Assembly (NCBI RefSeq): GCF_900142725.1
Contig: NZ_FRBW01000003.1
Span: forward strand, 558,001-622,000
Reading direction: 5' to 3'
DNA length: 64,000 nt
Source of the DNA: Roseibium suaedae
GTDB lineage: Bacteria > Pseudomonadota > Alphaproteobacteria > Rhizobiales > Stappiaceae
In this document: positions 47,700-56,719 of the stretch, in pieces
Layout: every line of letters starts with the position of its first letter
How positions within the stretch are numbered: position 1 is the first letter of the stretch
Notes under the pieces: model-generated
Seen by the model: only the letters and a program-made list of their open reading frames with translations
What the model was told of the DNA's origin: nothing
The model's database searches: none
Program-made: the position numbers and the translations under genes

Positions 47700-48020
47700 C
47701 ACGTGCACTCCTTTTACGCTGCAGAGCCCGCCGTGACTTGTTGATCCGTCACCTGAAACGGGTAGCATCTGGACATTAATTTAGGACCCAAAACCGGGAA
47801 ACCGCAAGATGTTGAAATGTGACATTCGAGTCACCATTTCTTGAAAAATTTTCACTCCGGCCGCCGCAGATCGAAACAATCAGCAATATATATTGAACTG
47901 ATATATGCCACTCAGATATAGTGCCCCTGATTTTCCGCTGGTGAGCTTTTGCAAGTGCCGCCCGGGAATCCTTGGCTTTTAGCAGACGAACTGAATAATC
48001 ACTGGTGTGGGAGCCACTTG
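47700..48020. other. Control region of the PadR-RND operon
   Basis: About 320 bp. It contains a perfect 12-bp palindrome CAATATATATTG at 47884-47895. Directly after it lie two related copies, CTGATATATGCC and CAGATATAGTGCC. PadR-family repressors bind AT-rich palindromic operators near their own promoters, so this is the likely regulatory site. Confidence 0.45.
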
Positions 48021-48611
48021 ATGAGTGTCCGGAGCCTCTGTCTGGCTATCCTGAATTTTGGCGATGCCACCGGTTATGAAATCCGCAAGGAGACAACCAG
48101 CGGCAGTTTCAGCTATTTTGGCGACGCCAGCTTCGGCGCAATCTACCCCGCCCTTTCCCGCCTTGAAGCGGAAGGACGGGTGACGGTGCGTGAGGAAAGC
48201 CAGCACGGCAAGCCCACCCGCAAGGTCTATTCCATCACCGAATCCGGCCGCCTGGAGCTGCTGGACGCGTTGATGGAGCCACCGGCTGCAGACACCTACA
48301 AGTCCCCCTTCCTGCTGCTCGCCCTCCATGCCGAATATGTCGGACCGGACGTGCTCAGGAAGGCAATCAGCGCCCGGCGCAAGCATCTTCAGGAAGAGCT
48401 GGCCCTGCTGCGCTCGATCCCCCACGAGGATGAGCCCGGCGCCGTGAACTGGGTCAGGGACTACGGCATCCAGTGCAAGACCTTTGCCCTCGGTTACCTG
48501 GATGCGAATGCGCAGGAACTGATCGAGGCTGCCACCCGTAAGCATGACAAGACATCTCGCCCGGTTTCGCTGCCTGGGCAGAACACCCTTTTTCCGAACG
48601 CTGCCGAATAG
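48021..48611 (+). CDS. PadR family transcriptional regulator
   Basis: The 196-residue protein has a PadR winged helix: MSVRSLCLAILNFGDATGYEIRKE, then GAIYPALSRLEAEGRVTVREESQHGKPTRKVYSITESGRLEL. A C-terminal helical dimerisation region follows. GGGAG precedes the ATG at 48021. It stands 23 bp upstream of the efflux genes and presumably represses them until a ligand (often a phenolic or drug) binds. Confidence 0.92.
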   Translation: MSVRSLCLAILNFGDATGYEIRKETTSGSFSYFGDASFGAIYPALSRLEAEGRVTVREESQHGKPTRKVYSITESGRLELLDALMEPPAADTYKSPFLLLALHAEYVGPDVLRKAISARRKHLQEELALLRSIPHEDEPGAVNWVRDYGIQCKTFALGYLDANAQELIEAATRKHDKTSRPVSLPGQNTLFPNAAE

Positions 48612-48634
48612 GCGCGAGACTGCCGGAGTGATCA

Positions 48635-49738
48635 ATGGCTTTGAAGTTTTCCTATCTGCTCTCCTTCGGACTTGCCGCCGGAATTGGTGTGTGGATGTAC
48701 ACCGGCACGGTGGTTGAAGGTGGCCAGGGCGATTCTGCTGACGCAACGCCGCCGCCGGCAGAGCGGGCGGTTGCCGCCAACGACCATCTGTTCCGGGTAC
48801 AGGTTGCCCATCTCCAGGCCCAGGATCGCGAAGCGGTTCTGGATCTGCGCGGACGCACCCAGGCCAATGCCCGGGTGGAAGTGCGCTCAGAAACGGCCGC
48901 GCGGGTGATCAGCCGCCCGGCACGGGAAGGCACACGCATCACCAAGGGCGACATTCTGTGCGAACTGGACAAGGGAACCCGGCCATCCGGAGTTCTGGAA
49001 GCCAGGGCCAATCTTGCTCAAGCGGAAGCGGATTTCAACGCGGCGGAAAAGCTGTCCAGCAAGGGCTTCACAGCCCAGAACCAGCTTGCCGCTTCCCAGG
49101 CGACACTTGACGCCGCCAAGGCGCGCCTGGAAGAAGCCGAGCTTGAACTGGACCGCACCACCATCCGCGCACCGATCCATGGCATCATCGAAAGCCCGAT
49201 GGCCGAAGTCGGCTCACGCCTCAACACGGGCGACATCTGCGCCACCGTTGTCGACACGGATCCGATGAAAGCTATCGGCCAGGTGTCTGAGCTTAATGTC
49301 GGCTCCATCTCGCCGGGCATGGCCGCAAAGGTTGAGCTGGTGACCGGGCAGAGCTTTGACGGCACCGTGCGCTATGTGGCGCCGGCTGCCGACAGCGATA
49401 CGCGGACCTTCCGCGTCGAAGTCGAGATTCCCAACGAGGACGGCGCTGCGCGGGACGGTATCACCGCCCTCACCCGCATTCCCCTGCGCACCACCCGCGC
49501 CCACAAGATCTCACCCGCCATCCTGACCCTGAATGACGAAGGCCAGGTTGGTCTTCGGGCCGTGAATTCGGACAATGTCACCGAGTTCTATCCGGTCAAG
49601 GTTCTAGGCGGGGTTGAGGACGGTGTCTGGGTCGCAGGCCTGCCCGAGACCGTTACCGCCATTATTGTCGGACAGGATTATGTTGCCGACGGCCAGAAGG
49701 TCGAACCGGTTCTGGAAACCGCGGAGGCTCCGAAATGA
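48635..49738 (+). CDS. RND efflux periplasmic adaptor (HlyD/AcrA family)
   Basis: The 367-residue membrane-fusion protein has an N-terminal anchor (FSYLLSFGLAAGIGVWMYTG) and the lipoyl halves (VISRPAREGTRITKGDILCELDKG and RAPIHGIIESPMAEVGSRLNTGD). A coiled coil and a beta-barrel domain follow. Its stop overlaps the pump start by 4 nt. No outer-membrane channel gene follows, so a TolC from elsewhere is needed. Confidence 0.93.
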   Translation: MALKFSYLLSFGLAAGIGVWMYTGTVVEGGQGDSADATPPPAERAVAANDHLFRVQVAHLQAQDREAVLDLRGRTQANARVEVRSETAARVISRPAREGTRITKGDILCELDKGTRPSGVLEARANLAQAEADFNAAEKLSSKGFTAQNQLAASQATLDAAKARLEEAELELDRTTIRAPIHGIIESPMAEVGSRLNTGDICATVVDTDPMKAIGQVSELNVGSISPGMAAKVELVTGQSFDGTVRYVAPAADSDTRTFRVEVEIPNEDGAARDGITALTRIPLRTTRAHKISPAILTLNDEGQVGLRAVNSDNVTEFYPVKVLGGVEDGVWVAGLPETVTAIIVGQDYVADGQKVEPVLETAEAPK

Positions 49739-52700
49739 TCGGCATGCTCGAAGATATTCTGCGGCGGCCCAAAACCGTTTTCGTGCTGATGCTCGCGCTG
49801 ATCATCGCTGGCACGGCGACCTATCTCGCGATCCCCAAGGAAGACGCGCCGGACATTGACGTGCCGGTCTTCTATGTCTCCGTGACCCAGCAGGGCATTT
49901 CTCCGGAAGATGCGGAACGATTGCTCGTCCGCCCCATGGAAACGGAGCTGCGCGGCCTGGATGGCCTGAAGGAGCTGACGGCGATTGCCTCTGAAGGCCA
50001 CGCCGGTTTCGTGCTGGAATTCGACGTCTCGTTCAACAAGGACGAGGCAATGGCGGATGTGCGCGACAAGGTGGACCTGGCAAAATCCAAGCTGCCTTCG
50101 GAAGCCGATGAACCGACAATCACCGAAACCAACTTCGCGCTGATCCCGACCATCACAATCGCTCTCTCCGGCGATGTACCGGAACGCACGCTCTACAATC
50201 ACGCGCGGCGCCTGAAGGATCAGATAGAAGCCATCGACACGGTTCGTTCCGCCGATCTGTCCGGGCACCGGGAAGAGCTTCTGGAAATCCTGATCGACAC
50301 CCAGAAGCTCGAGACCTATTCGATCAGCCAGCAGGAGCTGCTGAACACGCTGACGCTCAACAACCGGCTTGTGCCTGCGGGCTTCATCGACAGCGGCAAG
50401 GGACGTTTCAACGTCAAGGTTCCAGGCCTCGTCCAGAACCCGGAAGACGTCTACTCCCTGCCGGTCAAGCAGAGCGGCGAAGGTCTCATCACCCTTGGCG
50501 ATCTGGCCGAAATACGCCGGACCTTCAAGGATGCCAGCAGCTATACGCTGGTCAACGGCCGCCCGGCCATTGCCCTCAAGATCACCAAGCGGATCGGCAC
50601 CAACCTGATCGAGAACAATGCCGCCGTCCGTGCGGTCGTTGCCGAAGCCTCCAAGGACTGGCCGGAGACGATCAAGGTCGACGTGCTGCTCGATCAGTCC
50701 TCCAAGACCTTCGAGGTTCTGGGCTCGCTTGAATCCTCGATCATGACCGCGATCTTCCTGGTGATGATCCTGGTCGTGGCCTCTCTCGGCTTGCGGTCCG
50801 CACTTCTCGTCGGCCTCGCAATTCCCGCCTCCTTCATGATCGGCTTCCTGATCCTCGGCGGCCTCGGCTTCACAGTCTCAAACATGGTGATGTTCGGCCT
50901 TGTGCTGACCGTCGGCATGCTGGTGGATGGCGCCATCGTCATGACCGAATATGCCGACCGCAAGATCTCTGAAGGCATGGAGGACACGGAAGCCTATATC
51001 CGTGCCGCCAAGCTGATGTTCTGGCCGATCGTCTCGTCCACGGCAACGACCCTCGCCGCCTTCCTGCCCATGCTGATGTGGCCGGGTGTGGCGGGCGAGT
51101 TCATGAGCTATCTGCCGATCATGGTGATCATCGTCCTCAGCGCCTCGCTGCTGACGGCCATGGTCTTCATTCCGGTGACAGGCGGTATCTTTGCCAGGAT
51201 CTCGCACTGGGCAGGACGCTACGCGACCCTGCTTCTGGCGCTGTTCCTAGGTGGAGTCGCTGGAGCCGGCATTCTGGTCAACGGCCCGCTTCTGGCGGCA
51301 GGTCTTGCTTCGATCGCAGCTCCCCTCGCGGTTGTTGCCGCTTTTGGCGTTGGTATCATCTCCTTCTTTGTCCTTCGCCCCTTCGTTGCTTGGTCGAAGG
51401 CGCGGGCAGCGCGTAATGCAGCGCGTGAGCGGGAAGAAGCCGCCGCCCTGTCGGCGACCGACACATTCGACATATCCAAGGTGAAGGGGATCACCGGTCT
51501 CTATGTCCGGTTCCTGAACCTTCTGGTCGGCAACCCGGTCGGGAACATTGTCGCCATCGTCGCGGTGGTCGGCGGCTGCGCAATGATTTTCCTCGCCTTT
51601 GCCGCCAATCCGACCGGTGTCGAATTCTTCATCGACGAAGAACCAGACCAGGCCGTCGTGCTTGTGTCCGGGCGCGGCAACATGTCGACGGCGGAGTCCC
51701 TTGCCCTTGTGAAGAAGGTCGAGGATCAGATCCTGTCGATCCATGGCGTCAAGAATATCGTGACGACTGCAGTCGCGCCTGGCGGAAGCACGGGCGGCGG
51801 CGGCATGGGCGGGGTTCAGGACAAGCCGGACGATGTGATCGGCGAACTCATGCTCGAGCTCTCCAATTTCTGCTGCCGTCCAAGGGCTGCCCAGATCTTT
51901 GCGGAGATCCGCGAGCGGACGGGCCAGTTGCCGGGCATCAAGGTGGAGACCCGCAAGATTGAAGGCGGCCCGCCCACCGGCAAGGACATCCAACTCGAGG
52001 TCAAGTCTTCCGACTATGACAGCATGGTCGCCGCCGTTGCCCGCGTGCGTGAGCATCTGAACGGCACCGCCGGTCTGCTTGATCAGGAGGACAGCCGCCC
52101 CCTGCCCGGCATCGAATGGCAGATCGACATCGACCGTGAACAGGCTGGCCGCTACAAGGCCGACATTGCGGCGGTCGGGTCCATGGTCCAGCTCGTCACC
52201 AACGGCGTTCTGATCGGCACCTATCGCCCAGGAGACAGCGAAGACGAGGTGGACATCCGCGTCCGTCTTCCGGCCAGCGAACGGACCCTGGACCGGTTCG
52301 ACCAGCTGCGCCTGCAGACACCGCTCGGGCTCGTGCCGCTGGCAAATTTCATCACCCGCACACCGGCACCGAAAGTGTCGGAGATCGTCCGCCGCGACGG
52401 CCTCTATTCCATGATGGTCAAGGCCACGGTCGACAAGACCAGCGGCCTGACAGTGGACGAAAAGGTGAAGGAGCTGGATGGCTGGCTGAAGAGCGAGACC
52501 TGGCCTGCCAATGTCTTCCTCAAGTTCCGTGGATCGGATGAAGACCAGAAGGAGTCCGGCGAGTTCCTGATGAAGGCGATGATCGGGTCCCTGTTCCTGA
52601 TGTTCATCATCCTGCTGACCCAGTTCAACTCGTTCTACCAGACCTTCCTGACCCTCTCGACGGTGGTCATGTCGGTCATGGGCGTGTTGCTGGGCATGGT

Positions 52701-53262
52701 GATCACCGGGCAGAAGTTCTCCATCATCATGAGCGGCACGGGTGTGGTGGCCCTTGCCGGGATCGTGGTGAACAACGCCATCGTGCTGCTGGACACCTAT
52801 AACCGGTTCCGGGAAGACGGCATGCCGCCGGTGGACGCGATCCTGAAGACTTCGGCCCAGCGTATCCGCCCGATCATGCTGACCACCATCACCACGATCG
52901 CAGGCCTCGTGCCGATGGCGACCCAGATGAACCTCGACTTCGTCAACCGGGTCACGTCCATCGGCTCGATCACCTCGGCCTGGTGGGTGCAGCTGTCGAC
53001 AGCGGTGATTGCAGGCCTCGCCTTCTCCACCCTGCTGACCCTGATCATGATCCCGGTCATGGTCGCCGTGCCAAGCGTCTGGATGAGATTGTTCCGGCGC
53101 CTTTGGAGCGGCCAGCGGACAGACGCGCAAGCAGAAGGCAGCACCACCAACCTGCCAGCAGCCCCTGCGCCGACGGAAGTCGCCCCTCTGAAGCTCGTGC
53201 CAAAGACCTCCGCCAAGGCAGAAGGCCCAACGCCTGACAGCCTGCCGCACGCGGCGGAATAA
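49735..53262 (+). CDS. RND efflux pump permease, extended form
   Basis: The 1175-residue HAE1-type transporter has the two large periplasmic loops and the TM4 segment GMLVDGAIVMTEYADRK. Here the usual Asp-Asp pair is Asp-Gly, and the AcrB Lys940 position in TM10 reads VVNNAIVLLD (Asn). Between the first and second halves (residues ~494-575) lies an extra segment with two more hydrophobic stretches (YATLLLALFLGGVAGAGILV and APLAVVAAFGVGIISFFVL). This makes it ~130 residues longer than typical RND pumps. The substrate is unknown. Confidence 0.93.
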   Translation: MIGMLEDILRRPKTVFVLMLALIIAGTATYLAIPKEDAPDIDVPVFYVSVTQQGISPEDAERLLVRPMETELRGLDGLKELTAIASEGHAGFVLEFDVSFNKDEAMADVRDKVDLAKSKLPSEADEPTITETNFALIPTITIALSGDVPERTLYNHARRLKDQIEAIDTVRSADLSGHREELLEILIDTQKLETYSISQQELLNTLTLNNRLVPAGFIDSGKGRFNVKVPGLVQNPEDVYSLPVKQSGEGLITLGDLAEIRRTFKDASSYTLVNGRPAIALKITKRIGTNLIENNAAVRAVVAEASKDWPETIKVDVLLDQSSKTFEVLGSLESSIMTAIFLVMILVVASLGLRSALLVGLAIPASFMIGFLILGGLGFTVSNMVMFGLVLTVGMLVDGAIVMTEYADRKISEGMEDTEAYIRAAKLMFWPIVSSTATTLAAFLPMLMWPGVAGEFMSYLPIMVIIVLSASLLTAMVFIPVTGGIFARISHWAGRYATLLLALFLGGVAGAGILVNGPLLAAGLASIAAPLAVVAAFGVGIISFFVLRPFVAWSKARAARNAAREREEAAALSATDTFDISKVKGITGLYVRFLNLLVGNPVGNIVAIVAVVGGCAMIFLAFAANPTGVEFFIDEEPDQAVVLVSGRGNMSTAESLALVKKVEDQILSIHGVKNIVTTAVAPGGSTGGGGMGGVQDKPDDVIGELMLELSNFCCRPRAAQIFAEIRERTGQLPGIKVETRKIEGGPPTGKDIQLEVKSSDYDSMVAAVARVREHLNGTAGLLDQEDSRPLPGIEWQIDIDREQAGRYKADIAAVGSMVQLVTNGVLIGTYRPGDSEDEVDIRVRLPASERTLDRFDQLRLQTPLGLVPLANFITRTPAPKVSEIVRRDGLYSMMVKATVDKTSGLTVDEKVKELDGWLKSETWPANVFLKFRGSDEDQKESGEFLMKAMIGSLFLMFIILLTQFNSFYQTFLTLSTVVMSVMGVLLGMVITGQKFSIIMSGTGVVALAGIVVNNAIVLLDTYNRFREDGMPPVDAILKTSAQRIRPIMLTTITTIAGLVPMATQMNLDFVNRVTSIGSITSAWWVQLSTAVIAGLAFSTLLTLIMIPVMVAVPSVWMRLFRRLWSGQRTDAQAEGSTTNLPAAPAPTEVAPLKLVPKTSAKAEGPTPDSLPHAAE

Positions 53263-53274
53263 CAAGCGCCACGC

Positions 53275-53308
53275 CAACAAAAAAGCCGCTGGGAAAACCC
53301 GGCGGCTT
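53275..53308 (-). terminator. Terminator for the leftward psd-pssA operon
   Basis: AAGCCGCTGGG and CCCGGCGGCTT pair around AAAA. Reading leftward the stem is followed by TTTTTTG, making it an intrinsic terminator for psd-pssA; in the other direction it may help stop the RND transcript. Confidence 0.75.
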
Positions 53309-53341
53309 GAGCGTGATGACAGAGCAGCCTTTGTTTTCTTT

Positions 53342-53418
53342 CGTCATGGTCGGGCTTGTCCCGACCATCTGCAAGCCATTGACTTGGATAGATCCTCGGC
53401 ACAAGGCCGAGGATGACG
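53342..53418 (-). repeat. 77-bp dispersed repeat, copy 2 (inverted)
   Basis: This is the reverse complement of the 34154-34230 block with a few substitutions and the same 77-bp length. It begins CGTCATGGTCGGGCTTGTCC and ends AAGGCCGAGGATGACG. Like copy 1, it lies between convergent genes (RND pump and pssA). Confidence 0.9.
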
Positions 53419-53588
53419 AAGGAGAAACAGGCACTCTCGGCGGCGCCTTCCCGGACGAAGCAAAGCGGAGATCCGGGATCTTATACCAACATTAAGAAAT
53501 AGCGGGTCCCGGCTCAAGGCCGGGACGGCGCGGTGGAGATGGGGATGACCTCGAGAACTCCATGACCCTTGTCCGCCACTGCCCCCGT

Positions 53589-54485
53589 TCAAACGCTGTC
53601 GTGCTTGTCCCGGTCGCTGAGGTGATCGAGGTCTGTGTCGGCGCAATCGCCGTCGTCGTCCATGGTCACCGTTGCATCCGTGCGCAGGTACTGGCGGTGG
53701 CTGCGCCAGGCGAAGGGAATGGACACGAGGTAGAGGGCCGAGCCGACGGTCAGCATCTGGAACGGATAGCTGACAGTCAGTGCGACCAGCAGGACCGCGA
53801 CCAGAAACAGCGGCAGCACCAGATCGCGGCGGATGCGGGTGCCGAACTTTTTACCCGAATAGGTCGGAAGGCGGCTGATCATCAGAAACGCGATGGCAAT
53901 CGTATAGATCGCGACGCCTGGAGCAAATTCCGGCCAGTGCGGCAGGAAGCCGAGAAACTCCCAATAGATCGGCATCAGCACGGTCAGGGCGCCTGCAGGG
54001 GCAGGAACGCCGGTGAAGAAATGCGCCGCCCATTCCGGCTTGTTCGGATCGTCCAGCGCCACGTTGAAGCGGGCAAGACGCAAGGCGCCAGAGATCGCGA
54101 AGATCAGTGCCGCGATCCAGCCGAACGACCCGGCATCCTTCAGGATCCAGACGTAGAGCATCAAGGCCGGGGTGACGCCGAAATTGACGAAATCCGCCAG
54201 CGAATCCAGTTCAGCGCCGAAGCGGGACGTACCTTTCAGGAGACGCGCCACGCGGCCGTCCAGCGCATCCAGAACGGCAGCCACCAGCACGGCCCCGATG
54301 GCAAACTCCCACCGTCCCTCGAAGGCCATGCGGATGGCCGTCAGCCCGGAGCACAAGGCCAGCAGCGTGACCATGTTCGGCAGGATCAGGCGCATCGGCA
54401 CCCGGCGGAAGCGGGGTGTCCTGCGCTCGCTGTCCGCGCCCTCTTCGGCGGAAGGATCCGGAGTGTGCTGGTGTTCGTTCTGCAT
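53589..54485 (-). CDS. pssA: CDP-diacylglycerol-serine O-phosphatidyltransferase
   Basis: PssA makes phosphatidylserine in the inner membrane. The 298-residue protein shows the complete CDP-alcohol phosphotransferase motif DG-x2-AR-x8-G-x3-D-x3-D at residues 76-98 (DGRVAR ... GAELDSLAD), with about eight membrane segments. Its extra acidic C-terminal tail (DDDGDCADTDLDHLSDRDKHD) is unusual. It is 9 bp downstream of psd. Confidence 0.95.
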   Translation of the reverse strand: MQNEHQHTPDPSAEEGADSERRTPRFRRVPMRLILPNMVTLLALCSGLTAIRMAFEGRWEFAIGAVLVAAVLDALDGRVARLLKGTSRFGAELDSLADFVNFGVTPALMLYVWILKDAGSFGWIAALIFAISGALRLARFNVALDDPNKPEWAAHFFTGVPAPAGALTVLMPIYWEFLGFLPHWPEFAPGVAIYTIAIAFLMISRLPTYSGKKFGTRIRRDLVLPLFLVAVLLVALTVSYPFQMLTVGSALYLVSIPFAWRSHRQYLRTDATVTMDDDGDCADTDLDHLSDRDKHDSV

Positions 54486-54494
54486 GGTGCTTCC

Positions 54495-55199
54495 TCAGCC
54501 CACGCGGGTGACGAGCTGGGACTTGCCCGGTGCGTCTGCCAGATCGGCAAGCACCGTTTCACCGGCGATCATGGTCTGGCCATGGGCAACGCGGATGGTC
54601 GTGCCGAGCGGGAAATAGACATCGAGACGCGAGCCAAACCGGATCAGGCCGAAACGCTCACCCGTGCTCAGGGTCTCGCCTTCGCGGACGAAGCAGACAA
54701 TGCGGCGGGCAACCAGGCCAGCGATCTGGACAACACCAATGCGGATGCCGTCCTTTTCGATCACCAGACCGTTGCGCTCGTTCTCTTCGCTGGCCTTGTC
54801 GAGCTCGGCGTTGAGGAAGCGGCCGGCACGATAGGCAAGGCGCACGATCCGGCCGCCAAAGGGGGCTCGGTTCACGTGGCAATTGAACACGTTCATGAAG
54901 ATCGACACGCGCAGCATCGGCTCATCGCCAAGCTCCAGCTCTGCCGGAGGACGCACCGGGCCGACGTGGCTGACGACGCCATCGGCCGGAGAAATCACCA
55001 GGCTTTCGCCAATCGGCGTCACACGCTTGGGATCCCGGAAGAAGTAGCAGACCCATGCGGTCAGGATCAGGCCGATCCAGAACAGCGGATCCACGAACCA
55101 GCCGATGACAAGCGTGGCCACAAAGGCAATGGCAATGAAGGGCCAGCCTTCACGGTGGATCGGAACAAACGCCTTGGTGACGGAATCGACGAGGGACAT
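54495..55199 (-). CDS. psd: Phosphatidylserine decarboxylase proenzyme
   Basis: Psd converts phosphatidylserine to phosphatidylethanolamine. The 234-residue protein is the short type with N-terminal hydrophobic segments, the [12 protein letters not shown] motif, [11 protein letters not shown] and the self-cleavage Gly-Ser (residues 189-190 in RFGSRLD) that generates the pyruvoyl group. The ATG at 55199 (MSLVDSV) is preferred over an upstream one because the domain starts here. It forms an operon with pssA. Confidence 0.95.
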   Translation of the reverse strand: MSLVDSVTKAFVPIHREGWPFIAIAFVATLVIGWFVDPLFWIGLILTAWVCYFFRDPKRVTPIGESLVISPADGVVSHVGPVRPPAELELGDEPMLRVSIFMNVFNCHVNRAPFGGRIVRLAYRAGRFLNAELDKASEENERNGLVIEKDGIRIGVVQIAGLVARRIVCFVREGETLSTGERFGLIRFGSRLDVYFPLGTTIRVAHGQTMIAGETVLADLADAPGKSQLVTRVG

Positions 55200-55382
55200 G
55201 ACAAATCCTTTTGGCAGGCTGCCTGCACGAGACACCGGAGACCTGCTCCGGATCAGGGGGCGCGCCGCGCGTGGGTGTGCGGGGCGCATAAGCTTACGCT
55301 CCCGTCAGTTCAATCCCTGTTTCTAGTGGCATTTCCTGAGAGTTTGAACCGGGAACATCGCCGCAAGGCACTTTTTCCCGGA

Positions 55383-56300
55383 TCACCTGCGCTCCAACAC
55401 CGGATAATCGGCCTCCCAATAGGCCGGACGGCCGAATTTGCTGACCAGGAAATCGACAAAGACGGAGATTTTCGGCGGGGTGTGCCTGCCCGGCGGATAG
55501 ACGGCCCAGATCGCACCTGTCCGTGAGATGGGATAATCCGGCAGGAGTTCGACCAGCCGCCCTTCCTTCAGGTCCCGCCAGACATGGGCGATGGACTTGA
55601 CGATCAGGCCCAGCCCGCACAGTGCTGCATCATAGGCATAGTCGCCATTGTCACCGGTGATGAAGGGCTGCACCTGATGGGTCAGCTCCCCATCCGGACC
55701 ATTGAAGTACCACACGGGCATGGCCTCCATGCCGATACAGTCGTGGTTGACGAGGTCAGCCGGGGAACAGGGCTTGCCCTTGCGGGCAATATAATCTGGA
55801 GACGCGCAAAGGACGCGCTGATTGCCGCCGAGCCGCCGGGCCTTCAGGGTGGAATCCGGCAAGGGCGCAGCGCGGATCGCCATGTCGAAATTCTCGCTCA
55901 TCAGATCGACAATGCGGTCGGAGAAATCCATGGAGATGCGGATGTCCGGATAAAGGTCCCGGAACTCCAGCAGATAGGGCAGCACATGGTGCCGGCCGAA
56001 GAAGACATTGGAGGAGATGCGCAAAAGTCCCTTCGGCGCATCGGTCACCTCCTCAAGCTCTTCAAGGGCTGTGTCCATTTCGCGCAAGGCCGCAGAAGAA
56101 TGCTGGAGCAACACCTGCCCGGCCTCGGTCAAAACCACACGGCGGGTGGTGCGATTGAAGAGCTGCGCATTCACTTCCCGCTCCAGCCCGGTCAGCCGGG
56201 CACTGGCAGCAGAGGCGGAAAGCCCGAACTCCCGGCCGGCGGCAGACACATTTCCAAGAGCGGCGACACGCGCGAAGAAGCGGAGATCATCGAGGCGCAT
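55383..56300 (-). CDS. LysR family transcriptional regulator
   Basis: The 305-residue protein starts MRLDDLRFFARVAALGNVSAAGREFGLSASAASARLTGLEREV, a LysR helix-turn-helix of the AaeR/DmlR-like group. A substrate-binding domain follows (GLLRISSNVFFGRHHVLPYLLEF). It is divergent from a small gene at 56396 with 95 bp between. The target is probably that gene or itself; nothing in the sequence names a ligand. Confidence 0.92.
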   Translation of the reverse strand: MRLDDLRFFARVAALGNVSAAGREFGLSASAASARLTGLEREVNAQLFNRTTRRVVLTEAGQVLLQHSSAALREMDTALEELEEVTDAPKGLLRISSNVFFGRHHVLPYLLEFRDLYPDIRISMDFSDRIVDLMSENFDMAIRAAPLPDSTLKARRLGGNQRVLCASPDYIARKGKPCSPADLVNHDCIGMEAMPVWYFNGPDGELTHQVQPFITGDNGDYAYDAALCGLGLIVKSIAHVWRDLKEGRLVELLPDYPISRTGAIWAVYPPGRHTPPKISVFVDFLVSKFGRPAYWEADYPVLERR

Positions 56301-56395
56301 TATCCTATTCCTCCGCATAGTCATTCAAATCCGAGCCTGATTATACCAAGATCAGAAAAATGAGAAAGTCTCCCCATCAGCAAAGGAGACTGACC

Positions 56396-56593
56396 ATGTT
56401 ACACACTGGAGATATCTTCGAGACCCGCGCCCGGCAGCACCGCGCCGAGGAACTGCGCGCCCTCACCCGCAGCTTGACGGGCTTTCTGTTCCGCACCAGC
56501 CGGCAGAAGCCTCTGTCTCGGACCGAACGCTGCAGCCGCCTTGTTCACGCAGCCCCTCTCCCGGCCACCCGGCAGACTGGTTGCTGCGCGTGA
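56396..56593 (+). CDS. Small basic protein of unknown function (65 aa)
   Basis: The gene has an ideal ribosome-binding site (AAAGGAGACTGACC before the ATG) and a strong terminator 72 bp after its stop, so it is very likely real. The product MLHTGDIFETRARQHRAEEL continues with an Arg/Leu-rich helix and a basic, Cys-containing tail ending QTGCCA. The helical part loosely recalls DUF1127-type small proteins, but I cannot assign it. Divergent LysR control is likely. Confidence 0.6.
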   Translation: MLHTGDIFETRARQHRAEELRALTRSLTGFLFRTSRQKPLSRTERCSRLVHAAPLPATRQTGCCA

Positions 56594-56664
56594 AGGGCGT
56601 CAGGGCCCGTCCATGCTCCGTCGGGCAAATTCGCCTGACCTTGAACCAAGCTCCTGAAACTACA

Positions 56665-56706
56665 CCGCCGCCAGAAGTCCTGAAGACTTCGGCGGCGGAT
56701 TTTTTT
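56665..56706 (+). terminator. Intrinsic terminator after the small protein gene
   Basis: CCGCCGCC-A-GAAGTC and GACTTC-G-GCGGCGG form a 14-pair stem with one internal A/G mismatch, followed by ATTTTTTT. It reads rightward and ends the 56396-56593 transcript just before the convergent ABC exporter gene. Confidence 0.9.
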
Positions 56707-56719
56707 AAGATCAAAGGCC

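Noticed and set aside
51247..53280. 677-codon minus-strand frame opposite the RND pump
   Set aside because: Shadow of a long high-GC gene; His/Gln/Arg-rich with no domain.
53562..55526. 654-codon plus-strand frame opposite pssA and psd
   Set aside because: pssA and psd carry complete catalytic motifs on the other strand; the frame also crosses the gap between two genes and lysR sequence.
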